Assembly (NCBI GenBank): GCA_963853835.1
Contig: OY970822.1
Coordinates: 20,245,058-20,309,057 of the forward strand
Direction: 5' to 3'
DNA from: Calendula officinalis
Taxonomy: Eukaryota; Streptophyta; Magnoliopsida; Asterales; Asteraceae
Length of the DNA: 64,000 nt
The position numbers and the translations under genes are program-made. The notes under the pieces were generated by a model, which was given only the letters and a program-made list of their open reading frames with translations, made no database searches and was not told the DNA's origin. This document shows positions 13,463 through 25,804 of the stretch, piece by piece. Each line of letters opens with the position of its first letter. Position 1 is the stretch's first letter.

Positions 13463-13502
13463 AACAGATGCCCAAAGTTGATGGAAAACAACTTTGACAC
13501 TT

Positions 13503-13514
13503 GCTCTGATACCA
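13503..13514 (-). other. Primer binding site for initiator tRNA-Met (outer copia)
   Basis: GCTCTGATACCA on the plus strand is the complement of TGGTATCAGAGC. It lies two bases from the end of the LTR at 13517, which fixes the orientation and the LTR boundary. Confidence 0.93.
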
Positions 13515-13516
13515 GT

Positions 13517-14475
13517 TGTTGGATCCCAACAACACAAACGTGTTGTGTTATGACCGAGTAACGAAGATAAGATAAATAACACACAAGATTTCAATGATTA
13601 AGATTTTATTAAAACAACTTAATACAGTACAAAGTTTGCGGAAATAGATAGTACACACTAACTAAAACTTTCTACTTGAAATGACACTTTTGTTTGCTCA
13701 AATTAGAAGACTATGCAATGAGAGTTTTATATCAGCTGATACAGACAGCTGATATGTTCAATGCCTGAGTAATAACTATGGAGAAGTTAATACCGGACAA
13801 TAACAACTCTCAGAGAATGTTCTTGTGCTATGAATTCAAAAAGGTGTGTGTAAATGCAAGCATTTACGTCTCTATATATAGCCCAAGATCCGTGTTCCTT
13901 TGTCCACAAGATACTTGACGTGTAAACATATCATTCGTCGATGTGGACTTGTCCACGGAAACATTTAATGTTCTTGCATATGTTGTAGTCCCAAGTGTAC
14001 TTTTTGTCAACTCCTTTTGATACCTTTTCTGACGCACAGTGAAAAGGTGTACTATTATAGTACAAAAGTATTTACTTTCCGTTTACATGCTTGGAGGGAC
14101 AAACGATGATGTACTGACACAATATCTTCTATTCCAAAAAAGAAGATCCTCATCGTTTTCTTCTTCTTTGAGCGGGAAAGGGAAATGTTCAAAGTGTCAA
14201 GAACATTTCCACTAAGTCTTTATCTGCAGCATGTATCATCAGCTGATTCCACAATCAGTTGGATGATCTTCTTCTTGTCTTTGTCCTTTGGCCATAGACT
14301 TCGAATGAACACTCTTCTATAGCTGCTGATTTGACTTGATTTCCTAGAGCTAAGTACATACTCATCTGAAGGTTTATTGCATATACTTGCTTCAGCTGAG
14401 ATACATACTTCAGCTGATATTATTCCTCTTAGCTATTGATCATCACATCTTATTCACTTAGTCTAGGGACTAACA
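13517..14475 (-). repeat. 5' LTR of the outer copia element
   Basis: 959 bp. On the minus strand it begins TGTTAGTCCC and ends GATCCAACA, giving TGTT...AACA termini. A TATA-like sequence (CTATATATAG) lies near 13870-13879. The right boundary is where homology to Ty3/gypsy reverse transcriptase stops abruptly (14476). Confidence 0.9.
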
Positions 14476-17434
14476 GAAAATGATCCTTGCGGGTGGCATC
14501 ATTTAGCTTGCGGTAATCGATACACACTCGCCAACCCGTGACAGTTCGAGTAGGGATTAGTTCACCCTTCTCATTTTTGATAACTGTCATACCCCCTTTC
14601 TTAGGTACAACTTTTAGCGGACTCACCCACGGGCTATCGGAGATAGGGTAAATGAGTCCCGCATCAAGAAGTTTAAGAACTTCTTTCTTAACCACATATT
14701 TGACATTCGGGTTCAATCTTCTTTGCCTTTGCACACTTGGCTTGAAATTTTCCTCCATGTGGATTTTGTGTGTACAATAGGCGGGATTGATACCCGGAAT
14801 ATCAGCTGTTTTCCAAGCAATGGCTTGTCTATGAGTTTTGAGAATTTTTATTAATTCGATTTTTTCGGTGGAGGATAACTTGGATGAAATGATGACCGGA
14901 AGATCGGAATTACCTTCTAAAAAGGCATACTCTAAATGATTTGGTAATGGTTTTAGCTCTAGAGTAGGTGGCTCTTCTAAATAAGTTTTGATTCGAAGGT
15001 TGTCTTTAGGGTCAATTTTCTCAAAATCAACATCTCCTACCTCGGATTCCTCATCATCTACATGAAGCAAATCCTCGAACTCTTGGAGGTCTCGGATTGT
15101 TTCATCGGAATTAATGGTGAAATCACCTTTTGTGGCGACATCATCACAATCGAGGTCGAGAAAGGAAGTAACCTCCTCATCGATACATGAATCGATAACG
15201 TCAATGAAATAACAAGAATCATCAGATTTGGAGGTATGCTTCATGGCTTTCTCAATAGAGAAGGTGACCCTATCATCATCAATTCCCAGACTTAGTTGTT
15301 TTTTAGACACATGGAACATAGCATCCGTCGTGTTCAAGAAAGGTTTTCCTAGAATTAGTGGGACTTTGGGGTCCACATCCATTTTTGTAGGACAACAGAA
15401 TCTACAGGAAACACGAATTTGTCTACTCTAACAGGGACATTTTTGCTATGCCAATGGGATATGTGTATGAAAGGTTTGCTAATCTTAAGATCATCCTAGT
15501 TGGCTTAAAATCGGTTAATCCTATTTTTGTAGCTATCGACAAGGGCATTAAACTTATACTAGCACCTAAATCTGCTAGACCATTGCAAACCGGTAAATTA
15601 TTAAAAAGACAATGGGTTATGAAACTCCCTGGCTCTTCTAGCTTTGGTGGCATCTTGGATTGTATGATCTCCGAGCATTCTTCACTCAACACAGCTGAAG
15701 ATGCTTCCTCCATTTGCACTTTGTTAGACACCAAATCTTTAATAAATTTTCCATAATTTGGCATACCTGCCAACATATCAACCAAAGGCACGTTAATGCG
15801 CACTTGTTTAATCATATCAACAAACTTACCGTATTTTTCTTTGAGTGTCTCTTTCCTAAACCGTTGTTGGAAAGGAACTTTAGGTAGGTAAGAACTTGTT
15901 GTGGCTTCCTTATTGGATTCACTCTTCTTCGGTTCATCTTTCTCTACAATCTTCTCAACAAGCACCTCTTCTTCATTCAATGGTGTATCATCTTCTACAA
16001 GTACCTGTTCACTAGAATTATTAGCATTAATTTTAATCATAGGTGAAATTACCTCTTTACCACTTCATGTGGTAATGGCTTTGACATCCCTTGAATTGTT
16101 GAATTCTCCTTTGGGATTGGCTTGAGTAGAAGGGGGTAGATTGCCTTGTGGTCTTTGGGTTAAGGCTTGGGTAATCCTCCCGATATCTCTTTCTAGATTT
16201 TGAATGGTTGTTTGTTGGTTTCGGATACTTTGCTTCATCTCTTTAGAGTCTTGTTTGGTTTCTTCAGTTGTTTTGGCTTGGCTAGCCATAAATTGTCCAA
16301 ACATACTCTCTAGAGACATTTGTTCTTCGGGTTTAGAACTCGATCCGGGAATGTTAGTATTACTTCGAGGAGGGTAGTTTGATTGGTTATTTTGAGGGAA
16401 ACCGGGTGGATGTGATGGTTTAGGGGGATAATTGTTGTTACTATTGTTGTTGTTGTAGCCCCTATTATTGTTGTATCCTTGGTTTCCTCGTTGATAGTTT
16501 TGACCATAACCTTTGTTCAAATAGTTGACCTCCTCTTCGGTCATCATTGGTTGATGTTGTTGGCATTCTTTTGCAAGGTGTGGTCCACCGCATTTATCGC
16601 ATCCAACTTGTATAGCATGTAAAGAAGATGTTATTTTATCTAACTTACGCTCTAGTATGACTTGGTTGTTTTTGATGGCCGCAACTTCATCACTTTGCCT
16701 ATCATCAACCGCATTTACCGAACTTGTTTGCTTCCCGGCTCTTCTATCGGTAGTCCATTCCGCATTATGCATTGCCATATCCTCCAAGAGTTGATATCCT
16801 TCCGTAGGGGTCTTATACATTAATATGCCACCACTCGACGAATCGAGGGTGGATCGTGCATTGTTGGATAAACCCCTATATAAGAGATGGACGATATCGC
16901 TCTTTTCAAACCCGTGATTTGGGCATCTTCTCAGCATACCTTTGAAACGTTCTCATGCTTCCGTTAATGTTTCCCCTGCTTCCTGTTGAAAAGCTATAAT
17001 GTTAGTTTTTAATTTATCTGCTTTCGCGGGTGGAAAATAACGGTGAATAAAACGACTTGGAGTTCTTCCCAAGTCGAAATAGAATTTGGCTCAAGAGACT
17101 TGACCCAAATTTTCGCCTCTCCAATTAGACTAAAAGGGAATAGTCTAAGTCTTATCGCATCTTGAGAAATGTTAGGTATTCTAAATAATTGGCAAATATC
17201 ATTAAAGCACTCGATATGGTGATTTTGGTCATTTGTGAGTCTACCATCGTAACCCAAATCACGAACCATACCGAGGAATTGAATTTTAATTTCAAAATTT
17301 ATGTCATTTATTTCTCGAAGTCTAATTGCCGAAATGGAATCAACCAGGGTTGTTTGCCTCGTTTGCCACATCGGACGTTCCGGTGGTGGTTCTAAAATTA
17401 TGCTCCTAAATACTACTATTCTAGACTGCCACAT
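14476..17434 (-). pseudogene. Ty3/gypsy gag-pol remnant (Athila/Tat-like), truncated in reverse transcriptase
   Basis: On the minus strand, gag begins near 17434 (retrotransposon-gag motifs GEAKIWVKSLEP and STWEELQ). It continues through 16065-16937, with a CCHC knuckle CDKCGGPHLAKEC and an Asn/Pro-rich stretch. The aspartic protease follows at about 15500-15600 (LADLGASISLMP), then ILGKPFLNTTDA. The N-terminal RT region has SDSPWVSPLKVVPKKGG and WRVCIDYRKLNDATRKDHF. Homology ends at 14476, where the outer copia LTR begins. Stops or frameshifts occur near 15400, 16050 and 16940-17010, so it is dead. The gag and protease style matches plant Athila/Tat elements; the exact clade is inferred. Confidence 0.88.
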
Positions 17435-18860
17435 TCATAGGAAAGTATATCTAATCGTGGGTAATATAGCTTAGATAAGTATTTCAGGTTATCGAATCCA
17501 CAGGGAATGGTTATGTAATCAAGTAAAAGTAAGCTAAAGAGTTAATCAAGAAAATTGTTTTAATCATGTTTTGATTTTGTTGAATGTAAATAAGATATTG
17601 TAATAACAAAGAACGTAATTTGGACGTTGATTTGACGATGAAGAGATATTCATTATGTATGGATTCATCTAGTTCTAAGTATTGTTATTAAGTACCGATT
17701 AGTTTAATGTTCTAGAAGTCACGGTATTAGATTTCTCTCAATCCCATTTAATAAACTAATTACAACTAATAGGAATTTCTTCTCTTAAAAAGTTATAACT
17801 AATCACACTTCTACTTGTTGAAATTACCGACTTGAATTACCTAAGACTTCTAACCTAGAATTTTCATTACTAGGGTTGAACTTCTTGTTTAATCTAACTT
17901 ATTGGAATCTTGTCTTTAATTCCTATTTCTAGTGAATTACCAACTAGGTCACAAGTGAAAAGTTGGGGAAGTAATCAATTAAACCAAATGTTGTCAATAC
18001 CTAATTGAATTAATTACCAACGATAAAGAAACGAAAATTTATAAATTAAACCAAAAGAGTAATTAAACATCAACAAATGTTTTGAACATAAACATAACCC
18101 TAAAATTAAATCATACTTAGTTCTAAAAATCATCCAAACATAATGAATATAAAGATTACTAGCACATAGACATGCTAGAAATCACAAAACAAGAGATAAA
18201 AAGTAGAATTACAACCATGAGATTAATCCAAAATATTTGAAGATCAATAATTGCTTGTAACTTGAAGAATTTCTTGAAGAAATGCTCTCAATTTCGTTCT
18301 CAACTGCCCAAAAATGCACCAGTCCAAAAGATAACTGATTTCCTGGCTTTGATCTGCGATTTAACATCTTTTCGGACGCATAGTTCGCGATCGCGAACTA
18401 ATGTTCGCGTCGTGAACTCCAATTTGTGCAGAATTCCCGATCGCCAATTCTGGTTCCCGAACATGAAAAGCCTATAGAAACTTTGGTGACTGATCGTGAA
18501 TAGTTCACGATCAGTTCACGATCGTGAACTTTTTCCGGCTTGTAATCTTGTATTTTCTCTATCTTTTGACCTGCTTTTGACATCTTTTCCGCTATACCAC
18601 CTGAAATGTAAAATAAACAAACAATTGAGTAATATCACATGCATTTGCTTCTAAAACGTACTAAAAAAGAACGATATTGACGGGTTTGAACGTGTTTAAA
18701 AACGTCAATATCACTTATTAGCTAAAAAAGCCTCATAAATAAACTTTTTCAAACATGCCCTGAATTAAATACCGAAATTAGATATTCTTGCTAAAATTTA
18801 TATGAATTTTTGGTAAATAAAGGTTAGTTCATAAAGTTATATACTAATATTTAAAACCAT
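17435..18860 (-). repeat. Probable LTR or leader of the Ty3/gypsy remnant
   Basis: This stretch lacks coding potential and sits directly upstream of gypsy gag. On the minus strand it contains CCCTGTGGATTCGA near 17490-17510, which many Athila-type elements carry near the LTR 3' end. The expected TGGCGCC primer site is not visible. Palindromic TTCGCGATCGCGAA sequence occurs near 18386-18399. The LTR ends and target duplication could not be placed. Confidence 0.45.
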
Positions 18861-18862
18861 AC

Positions 18863-19766
18863 GAGTTTTGGTAATGGTATGAGCACATCGTTTTGGAACG
18901 AAATTTGGTGTTCGAATTCTTCTTTGGCTACTAAATTCCCTCGGTTATATATGCCTGAAGTGAACAAACTATGTTATGTTGCGGATCGGTTAGGCAATTC
19001 GGTGGTTACATGGCAGTGGTCTCGGCAGCCTAATCGTGGTCGAGTTCATGGGTTGTTGCTACAGCTTCAGTCGATAGTGGAAGGTACCGTTTTAAGTGAT
19101 GTTCCGGACCGTTGGGTTTGGGGTATCGGGTCGTCAGGCGATTTTGAAGTTGGAACCACCAGGAAATGGATTGATGATAGGATGCTCCCGTCTTCCGTAA
19201 TTCAAACACGGTGGAATGCTTTAGTACCACGGAAGGTAAATATTTTGTTTTGGAAGGTTAATCTCAATAGAATTCGTACAAAACTTAATCTGGTTGTGCG
19301 GGGAATTATTCTCGATAATATGAGTTGTGAAGTTTGTGATGCTCAAGATGAGGACACGGATCACATTTTTTGGAGATGCGAAGTAGCGAAAGATGTCTGG
19401 GTTGCGATCGGGAGGTGGCTGCAATTGTTAGATACGCAGGTGGACGGGTTGGATGACTTGTTGTTTACGTTGGATGCGAGTAATGTGAATGCTAAAGCTA
19501 AAAAAATTATGGAGGCGGTATGTCTGACGGTGATTTGGATGCTTTGGAAATTTAGGAATGCGGTCACGTATAAGAATGGTGATGTGAGGAAAAATATTCT
19601 CATCGATTCTATTAAAGAAGTGTCGTTTAATTGGATTTGTAATCGTAATAGTAAATTTAGAGTTAGTTGACTAGAATGGTTAATTTTTCCTTGTAATTGT
19701 TGAACGTTTTTCCTTGTAATTGTTGAACGTTTTTCCTAGTTTTTTGAAAGTTGTTTCCAAAAAAAA
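18863..19766 (+). mobile_element. 5'-truncated L1-type LINE, C-terminal zinc-binding part only
   Basis: The frame 18879-19670 encodes the end of a plant LINE ORF2. It contains the zf-RVT domain (VPRKVNILFWK, CEVCDAQDEDTDHIFWRC) and ends NWICNRNSKFRVS. The reverse transcriptase proper is missing, as expected from incomplete reverse transcription. A short tail with two copies of TTGAACGTTTTTCCT leads to an A-rich end at 19759-19766. It is closely similar to the second LINE at 21763-24235, which shows where this copy is truncated. No clear target duplication was found. Confidence 0.88.
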
Positions 19767-20368
19767 TATATTAAGTAATGTTAAATTATATGCTAATTTA
19801 AATATAGCAATTTTATCACAAAAGGTTTACATGTTATGCCCTTAGAGCTTTATGTGTGGTTCCTCAAACCACGTATCTCACCACCTCATTAGCACATTAA
19901 CATTTCACATTTACACTCTATATTACTCATTTATTCATAACTCAACTCAGAATATATTTTTTAAGACCGACTAACATATCTGTGACTCAATGAAAACCTA
20001 AAAAGAACACCTCTTCTATTACCCCCCCCCCCCCCCCCCCCCCCCCCCCACAAGTGGCCTAGCAACTGGCCGGGTCACCTCACCCGGGGTGTCATGACAA
20101 CCGTAAAGTGGTGTTTACGGGGTATCCGATGCTCATATCTATGACTTAGTACATTTGCTTCATTTAAAATCATAATGTATCTTCTTTTAGTAGCTGTTCC
20201 AAAACAGAAGTGTTAATTCCATTGTACCTTTAAAATCATTAAAAAAAAATTAATGTCAGTTAATGATTTTATTAGCTACATGTTTATTCTTCTAGAAGAC
20301 AAGAAGAAATATAGGATTTGAATGCTATCATATTCATGTGGTATATAATATCAACTAGTGGACATGTA
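19767..20368. other. Non-coding stretch with a poly-C run
   Basis: No gene is seen. A homopolymer of about 27 C residues spans 20023-20049. The rest is AT-rich sequence without recognisable features. Confidence 0.6.
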
Positions 20369-20371
20369 TAA

Positions 20372-20860
20372 GGCCTCTCCCAACCCTTACCCATCACTAA
20401 ACTCATCAGTAGCGCCACGTCATCACATCCTTACTGACACGCTACTGACACGGTCGTGCCAACCCTACCCATTACTAAACACATCCTTTCCATATCATCA
20501 TTTTTAATTATATAGAAATTTAATATATTATTAAAAATTTAAAAGAAAATTTATATAAAATAATAAGAAAATATGTTTTTTATAATGTTATTTAGAAAAT
20601 AAATAAAGAAAAAAAGAAAAAGAATATTTTGTACAAGTTTTAATGTTGTTTGTACAAGCATTTAAACCCAAACCACCCCCCTTTCCCCTTTCCTTCCCCA
20701 CCCCCTCCCTGCAGATCCCTCGACGCCCTCCCTCTTTTCGTCGTGCAGACGACGCCTCGCCACGACGCCTCGCCACGACGGGGGCGTGCCAACGCCGTCC
20801 TTGCTCGACGGCCAAAGAAGCTCCCACGACGAGGGTTAGTGACGGGCGTTGGCACGGGTC
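20372..20860. mobile_element. Tourist-like (PIF/Harbinger) MITE with TAA target duplication
   Basis: 489 bp flanked by TAA at 20369-20371 and 20861-20863. The left end is GGCCTCTCCCAAC; the right end, reverse-complemented, is GACCCGTGCCAACG, an imperfect inverted repeat (9 of 13 positions). The right terminus matches the ends of the ORF1-bearing element at 42109-44232, and the left end matches the MITE at 44342. The interior is GC-rich, unlike its surroundings, and has no credible gene. Short open frames on both strands are by-products of composition. Confidence 0.72.
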
Positions 20861-20863
20861 TAA

Positions 20864-21374
20864 CCGTTGTCACTTGTTCACACAATACATTTAATTTCTT
20901 ACATTATTAAAAACTTAAAAGTACTTAAGTGATTTATTATAATTTTAAATATTTTACTATCACTTACCAATTGGAAGCAATTGTACAATTAATTGCATTA
21001 CTTAGCTCGATTAAAGCCGGTCAAAAAAAAAAAAACTTAGCTCGATTAAAAATCAATTTAATTAAGAGATGAATATAAATCAATTCTTTTTTAAATTAAA
21101 CACATTTCAATTGATAAATTAGAGATTCAGATCCTTTATCGAATATAAAATAAAGCGTATTGATTGTGTTCCCTTCCACTTAATCGCCAGCTATTTATGA
21201 TTGTGGGGGTGTTTATAATATCTTAAGGCATGTGGCTAACTTTCTTTACACACTCCATATATTTTTCAAAATAAATATTATTGTTTGCTAAAAAAAAAAT
21301 TTTATCTATCTTCTCATTCATTTAATCAATGTAAATGTTCAAATCAAATAATGAGATTATGAAAGAAAATTATA
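20864..21374. other. AT-rich intergenic stretch
   Basis: No gene or repeat boundary was recognised. It contains A-rich tracts at about 21025 and 21290. Confidence 0.5.
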
Positions 21375-21636
21375 CTCCCTCCGTCCCACAAAAAAATTTA
21401 CATTTCTCACTAAACTTTTGTCCCACAAAAAAGTTTACATTTCTCACATTTGATGGACCCACATAATAAAATATTATTATTACTAAGAAACCCACCATTA
21501 ATATCCACTAACTATCTTTCTCTCTCCAATCCAACCTTATATTTTAATAAAAAGTATTACTAGTCACTCACCACTAACTATCACCTAAAATCTTGTGCCT
21601 AAGAGAAATGTAAACTTCTTTATGGGACGGAGGGAG
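21375..21636. mobile_element. Stowaway-type MITE
   Basis: 262 bp with perfect terminal inverted repeats CTCCCTCCGTCCCA / TGGGACGGAGGGAG, flanked by TA dinucleotides at 21373-21374 and 21637-21638. This is the hallmark of Tc1/mariner-derived Stowaway MITEs. The subterminal AAGTTTACATTTCTC repeats are also inverted. Confidence 0.93.
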
Positions 21637-21762
21637 TAGAATTTTACATGACAATCATTTTATGGATTAAAAAATGAAGTATGAATATTTAGTAGGAAAT
21701 AATACAATTTGTTTTTCTTTAATCAATTTGACCAATGAGGTTGCTTTTATTTCAATTAATTT

Positions 21763-24235
21763 ATTTTTTTTTTGGAAACGGCTTTCAATAAAACAAACAA
21801 AAACTAGCAAGAAGCTAGACAAAAAGTTCAAGTATTAGAAGGAAAAACTAGCCATTCTAACCAACTAACTGTATAATTTTTATTCCGATTACATATCCAA
21901 TTAAACGCAACTTCTTGAATAGAATCAACGAGCATACTCTTCCTCAAACCGCCATTCTGAAAAGCCACGTCGTTCCTATACCGCCAAAGCATCCACACCA
22001 CCGTAAGGCAAACCGCTTCAATTAAACTCTTTGCTTTACTATTAATATTACTTGCCTCTACCGAAAACATCAAGTCATCCAAACCATTCACATTCACATC
22101 TAAAACTTGTAACCATCTCCCGATAGCCATCCAAACAGCCTTTGCCACCTCGCAATCCCAAAACGCATGCTCCGTATCCTCCACATGCGCCCCACAAATA
22201 TCACAACTTATGTTCACAATCGGCACTCCCCTCCTCATGAGGTTATGTTTTGTCGGGATTCTATTAAGATTTATCTTCCAAAAAAGGATATTCACCTTCC
22301 TTGGAACAAGGTCATTCCACCGGGTATGAATCACGGATGAAGGAAGAAGCCCGTCGTCGATCCACTTGCGAGTTATCCCGACCTCGTACAAACCTGTTGA
22401 ACCAATATCCCAACGCCACTTATCCGGGCCCTCCGTTAAATTAACACCCTCTACCAACGAGCAAAATTCGGCGAACAAGGCTTGAATTCTGCCACCACTA
22501 GGTTCTCGAGACCACTGCCACGATCTAATAACACTACCAATCCGATCGGCTACCGAACAACTTTGATTAGTCTCTAACCGAAATAACCGAGGAAACCTAG
22601 ATGAGAAATTTCTGTTTCCCAACCAAGGGTCATTCCAAAAGGAAGTGGAACGACCATCACCAATAGATTTAGAAAAATACTCAACCACATTAAGACCTTG
22701 ATCCTTCAATTTAGACAACATTTTAAGAATTTGAGCCCACGGTTGATAACCAGAAAGCCCCCACACATTAACGTTAAACACGCCACCACCATGACCATAA
22801 ATATCAGTGATAATTTTAGCCCACAACGTATCCCGGTTGTTCACATACCGCCACACCCACTTCAATAAAAGGGCGACATTGAACCCTTGCAAGCTACCTA
22901 TATTCAACCCGCCATTCTCCATAGAAGCAACCACCGATTTCCAATTAATCCAGTGTATCTTTTTGGAGCCTTCGGTACCGCCCCAAAAAAATGATGCCCG
23001 CAATTGCTCCAAATTCTTCTCCACAACATTCGGCATCTTGAACAAGGAAAAATAATATACCCCTAACCCGCCCAAGACCGATCTAATCAACATTGATCTC
23101 CCGCCAATTGAAAGCGAATTTACTTTCCTCTTGGACAATTTCGACTTAATTTATCGACCAAGCCAACCCAATTCTTCTTTTGCGACATACACGCACCCAC
23201 CGGGAGACCTAAATAATTACAAAGGAAGTTTCCCTTTACAAACACCAACTGAATCCGCCATTACACTTAACTCCCCTTCCTCCACACCAATACCATACAA
23301 GTTTGATTTGTGCAAATTGATTTTTAACCCGGATGCCATATGAAAAAAATGAAGAATAATTAGAATACTTTGAATATTATTTAACGACCACTCCCCCATA
23401 AAAATGACATCATCCACGTATAAAAGATGCGAAATATTAAAAGAATGATTCTGTACCTTAAGACCTCGGAATAAACTATGAGACACCGCATCCTCCATTG
23501 CAACATGAAGCCCCTCCATTGCAATAATGAACAAAAACGGAGAAAGCGGATCACCTTGACGCAAACCTCGTTCAATCTTGAATTCCTTAGACGAATTCCC
23601 ATTTAGTAAAACCGAAGCTTTTGACGAATGAAGAATCGCCCTAATCCAATTCCTCCACCGACTCGGGAAATTCATGAATTCCATCATCCGGTCCAAAAAC
23701 TCCCAATTCAACGAATCATAAGCCTTTTCAAAATCAATTTTAAGGAACATAGCTTTCTTCCTTCTCTTTTTATACCAAGCTATCAACTCGTTAACAATCA
23801 AAGGACCATCAAGAATTTGACGCCCTTTAATAAACGCCGACTGTTCAATACTAACAATCGAATCCACCACCAACGATAACCGTAACGCTAACACTTTAGC
23901 AATAATCTTATACTGAAGACCAATAAGACTAATCGGTCGGTAATCGCTAACCGCCAACGGATTTATTACTTTAGGAATTAAAGTAATAAAAGAAGGATTA
24001 CACCCGGAAGGAATAAAACCTGAGTCAAAAAATTCCACAACAAATAACATAATGTCAGATTTTAACAAATCCCAATACCTTTTAACAAAAGCAAAGGAAA
24101 ATCCATCTGATCCCGGCGATTTGTCGCTTCCACAACTCCACACCGCATTCTTTACTTCATCTAACGTGACGGGCATCGTTAATATATTGACATTTATATA
24201 TTTATTAAAAAATTCTCTTCACAACATAGGATTCC
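21763..24235 (-). mobile_element. 5'-truncated L1-type LINE with most of ORF2
   Basis: The minus strand encodes reverse transcriptase from about 24230 (in frame through DKSPGSDGFSFAF, YRPISLIG, FLKIDFEKAYDSLNWEFLD, RGLRQGDPLSPFLF and the catalytic LLYVDDVIFMG) to 23217. A frame break in 23139-23216 follows. The C-terminal part (23138-21828) has SIGGRSMLIRSVLGGLG and the zf-RVT domain with CDICGAHVEDTEHAFWDC. A poly-T run at 21763-21773 is the 3' poly-A tail. Endonuclease and ORF1 are missing through 5' truncation. One frameshift makes it inactive. The 5' limit is approximate. Confidence 0.9.
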
Positions 24236-24239
24236 TCTC

Positions 24240-25804
24240 TGTTATAGAAACTATTTGTCTATTTTGATAATTGAATAGTCTTATTACTTTCCGGATCTTT
24301 CCTATATAGTATTACAATAAAAATACATGTACTAATTTTATATTGATTATTGAAAAACTACTCTCAGAGCCTTGTGTTATTAATGAAGTATTAGAAAATA
24401 AAAACATAATGTCTTGGTTTAAAGTAGGTCGACTGGCACTCTGGCAGTGTTCTTTAAACAATTTCAGTCAAATTTAGGATCATAGTAAAAATGCGTAAGT
24501 TAATCTCTAAAACTTATGTAACACATGACTACGATGTATATATACTAATAAACTATTAAAACAATTTGGAACTATAACACCTAACACCGGCCCAAAGGGT
24601 CGACCCGGCTCTGACCCGAACCCGAACATGATTATATTAATCGGGTCGGGACTCGGGTGTAATCGGGTTTTGTGTTGATATCGGGTTTTTTTCAATCCGA
24701 ACCGACTAACCCGATTCCTTATCAGGTCGGGTCTCAGGTTTAGATTATTGCTTATTGTTTTCGGGTTTCAGGTTGACCCAATTAGACCTAATTAGAGTTA
24801 AATTTTAAAATTTTAAAATATCTTACTATAAATATATAAATACATAGAAAGAAAAAGAAACTAAAAATCATATATATAATATACAACCAAAAGTGCAGAT
24901 AAACAAATCCTTCTTTGTTACAAACAAGTAATGGTACACCCCGCGCGTTGCAGCGGGATTTTAAATTTATTTTTTGAACTAATGTTTTTTACGTAAAGAG
25001 TCGATTTTTATTTCAACCAGTTTTATTTATGCCGAGATGTGATTTTTTGATATTCGAATTAAAATAAAATTCGATTGGTCTAATAAAAAACAATAATAAC
25101 AGTAGCATTATAAATGTAGGAGGACTATGTTGATATCTCATATAAAATTTAAGAATTATTTGGTAAGATTTTTATATAAGTTCAAGGATTTGGAGCGAGC
25201 TTTTAAAATTTACCGATATAAGATATAATATGAATACAATCATTGGTTAGAAAGTACAATTTTTTAATTCAAATATAAAATTAATTCAATATTCAGTCCT
25301 ATAAAAAAAGCATGGGAGCAACCCTCATAATATATGTCATTTCAATTTATAGATTTTGTTAAATAAACTATTTATAAGAAATATTATAATATTGGGTTCA
25401 TTCGGATCGTATTTCAGTAAACTTTTTAATGATATACTTTTTAAAATTTAAATATTTCATTTGGTTTAAGTATATGTTAAAATAAAATAGTAGTTATAAT
25501 ATTTTTGCTATTAGTAAATAATTTAAGGGTTAAAAACTTAAAATTTATAAATATTTATAAATGTAACCCTATATTAGGGGTGATTTTAAAACTTTCTAAA
25601 TTCAATGTGATTTTAAAATAGTTAGTGGGCTCCGGTAATTTTGTGAATATTTACAAATGTAACCCTATTATAGGGGTTCAATTTAAAAATTTGTATTGTC
25701 GTATAAATCTCATTGGTAGTAGTGGGCTCCGTTCCGTTCATTCCCGACGGTGTTTTTATCTTTAATGAACGGTAACATTCAATCGTAAATGTATATATAG
25801 AGAA
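24240..25804. other. Intergenic stretch with CCCGA/TCGGGT-rich repeat
   Basis: No gene is seen. 24585-24790 is built from variants of CCCGAACCCGA and TCGGGTTTCGGGT in both orientations, forming imperfect palindromes. A similar stretch lies at 29440-29575. The remainder is AT-rich. Confidence 0.55.

Larger units (their letters stand above)
1..14475 (-). mobile_element. Outer Ty1/copia LTR retrotransposon, interrupted, 3' end outside the window
   Basis: The element reads right to left: 5' LTR (13517-14475), primer binding site, gag, protease, integrase, then reverse transcriptase and RNase H, running off the window start. The order PR-INT-RT-RH defines Ty1/copia. Its coding region is split at 1603-9746 by a second copia element between integrase and reverse transcriptase. 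The long gag with a coiled-coil segment and two zinc knuckles resembles the SIRE/Maximus lineage; that placement is inference. Many stops and frameshifts make it non-functional. It inserted into a Ty3/gypsy element, whose RT is cut at 14476. The far LTR and target duplication lie outside the window. Confidence 0.9.

Noticed and set aside
20588..20910. Overlapping open frames on both strands with Pro/Arg-rich products
   Set aside because: They coincide with the GC-rich interior of the MITE at 20372-20860 and have no conserved motif.
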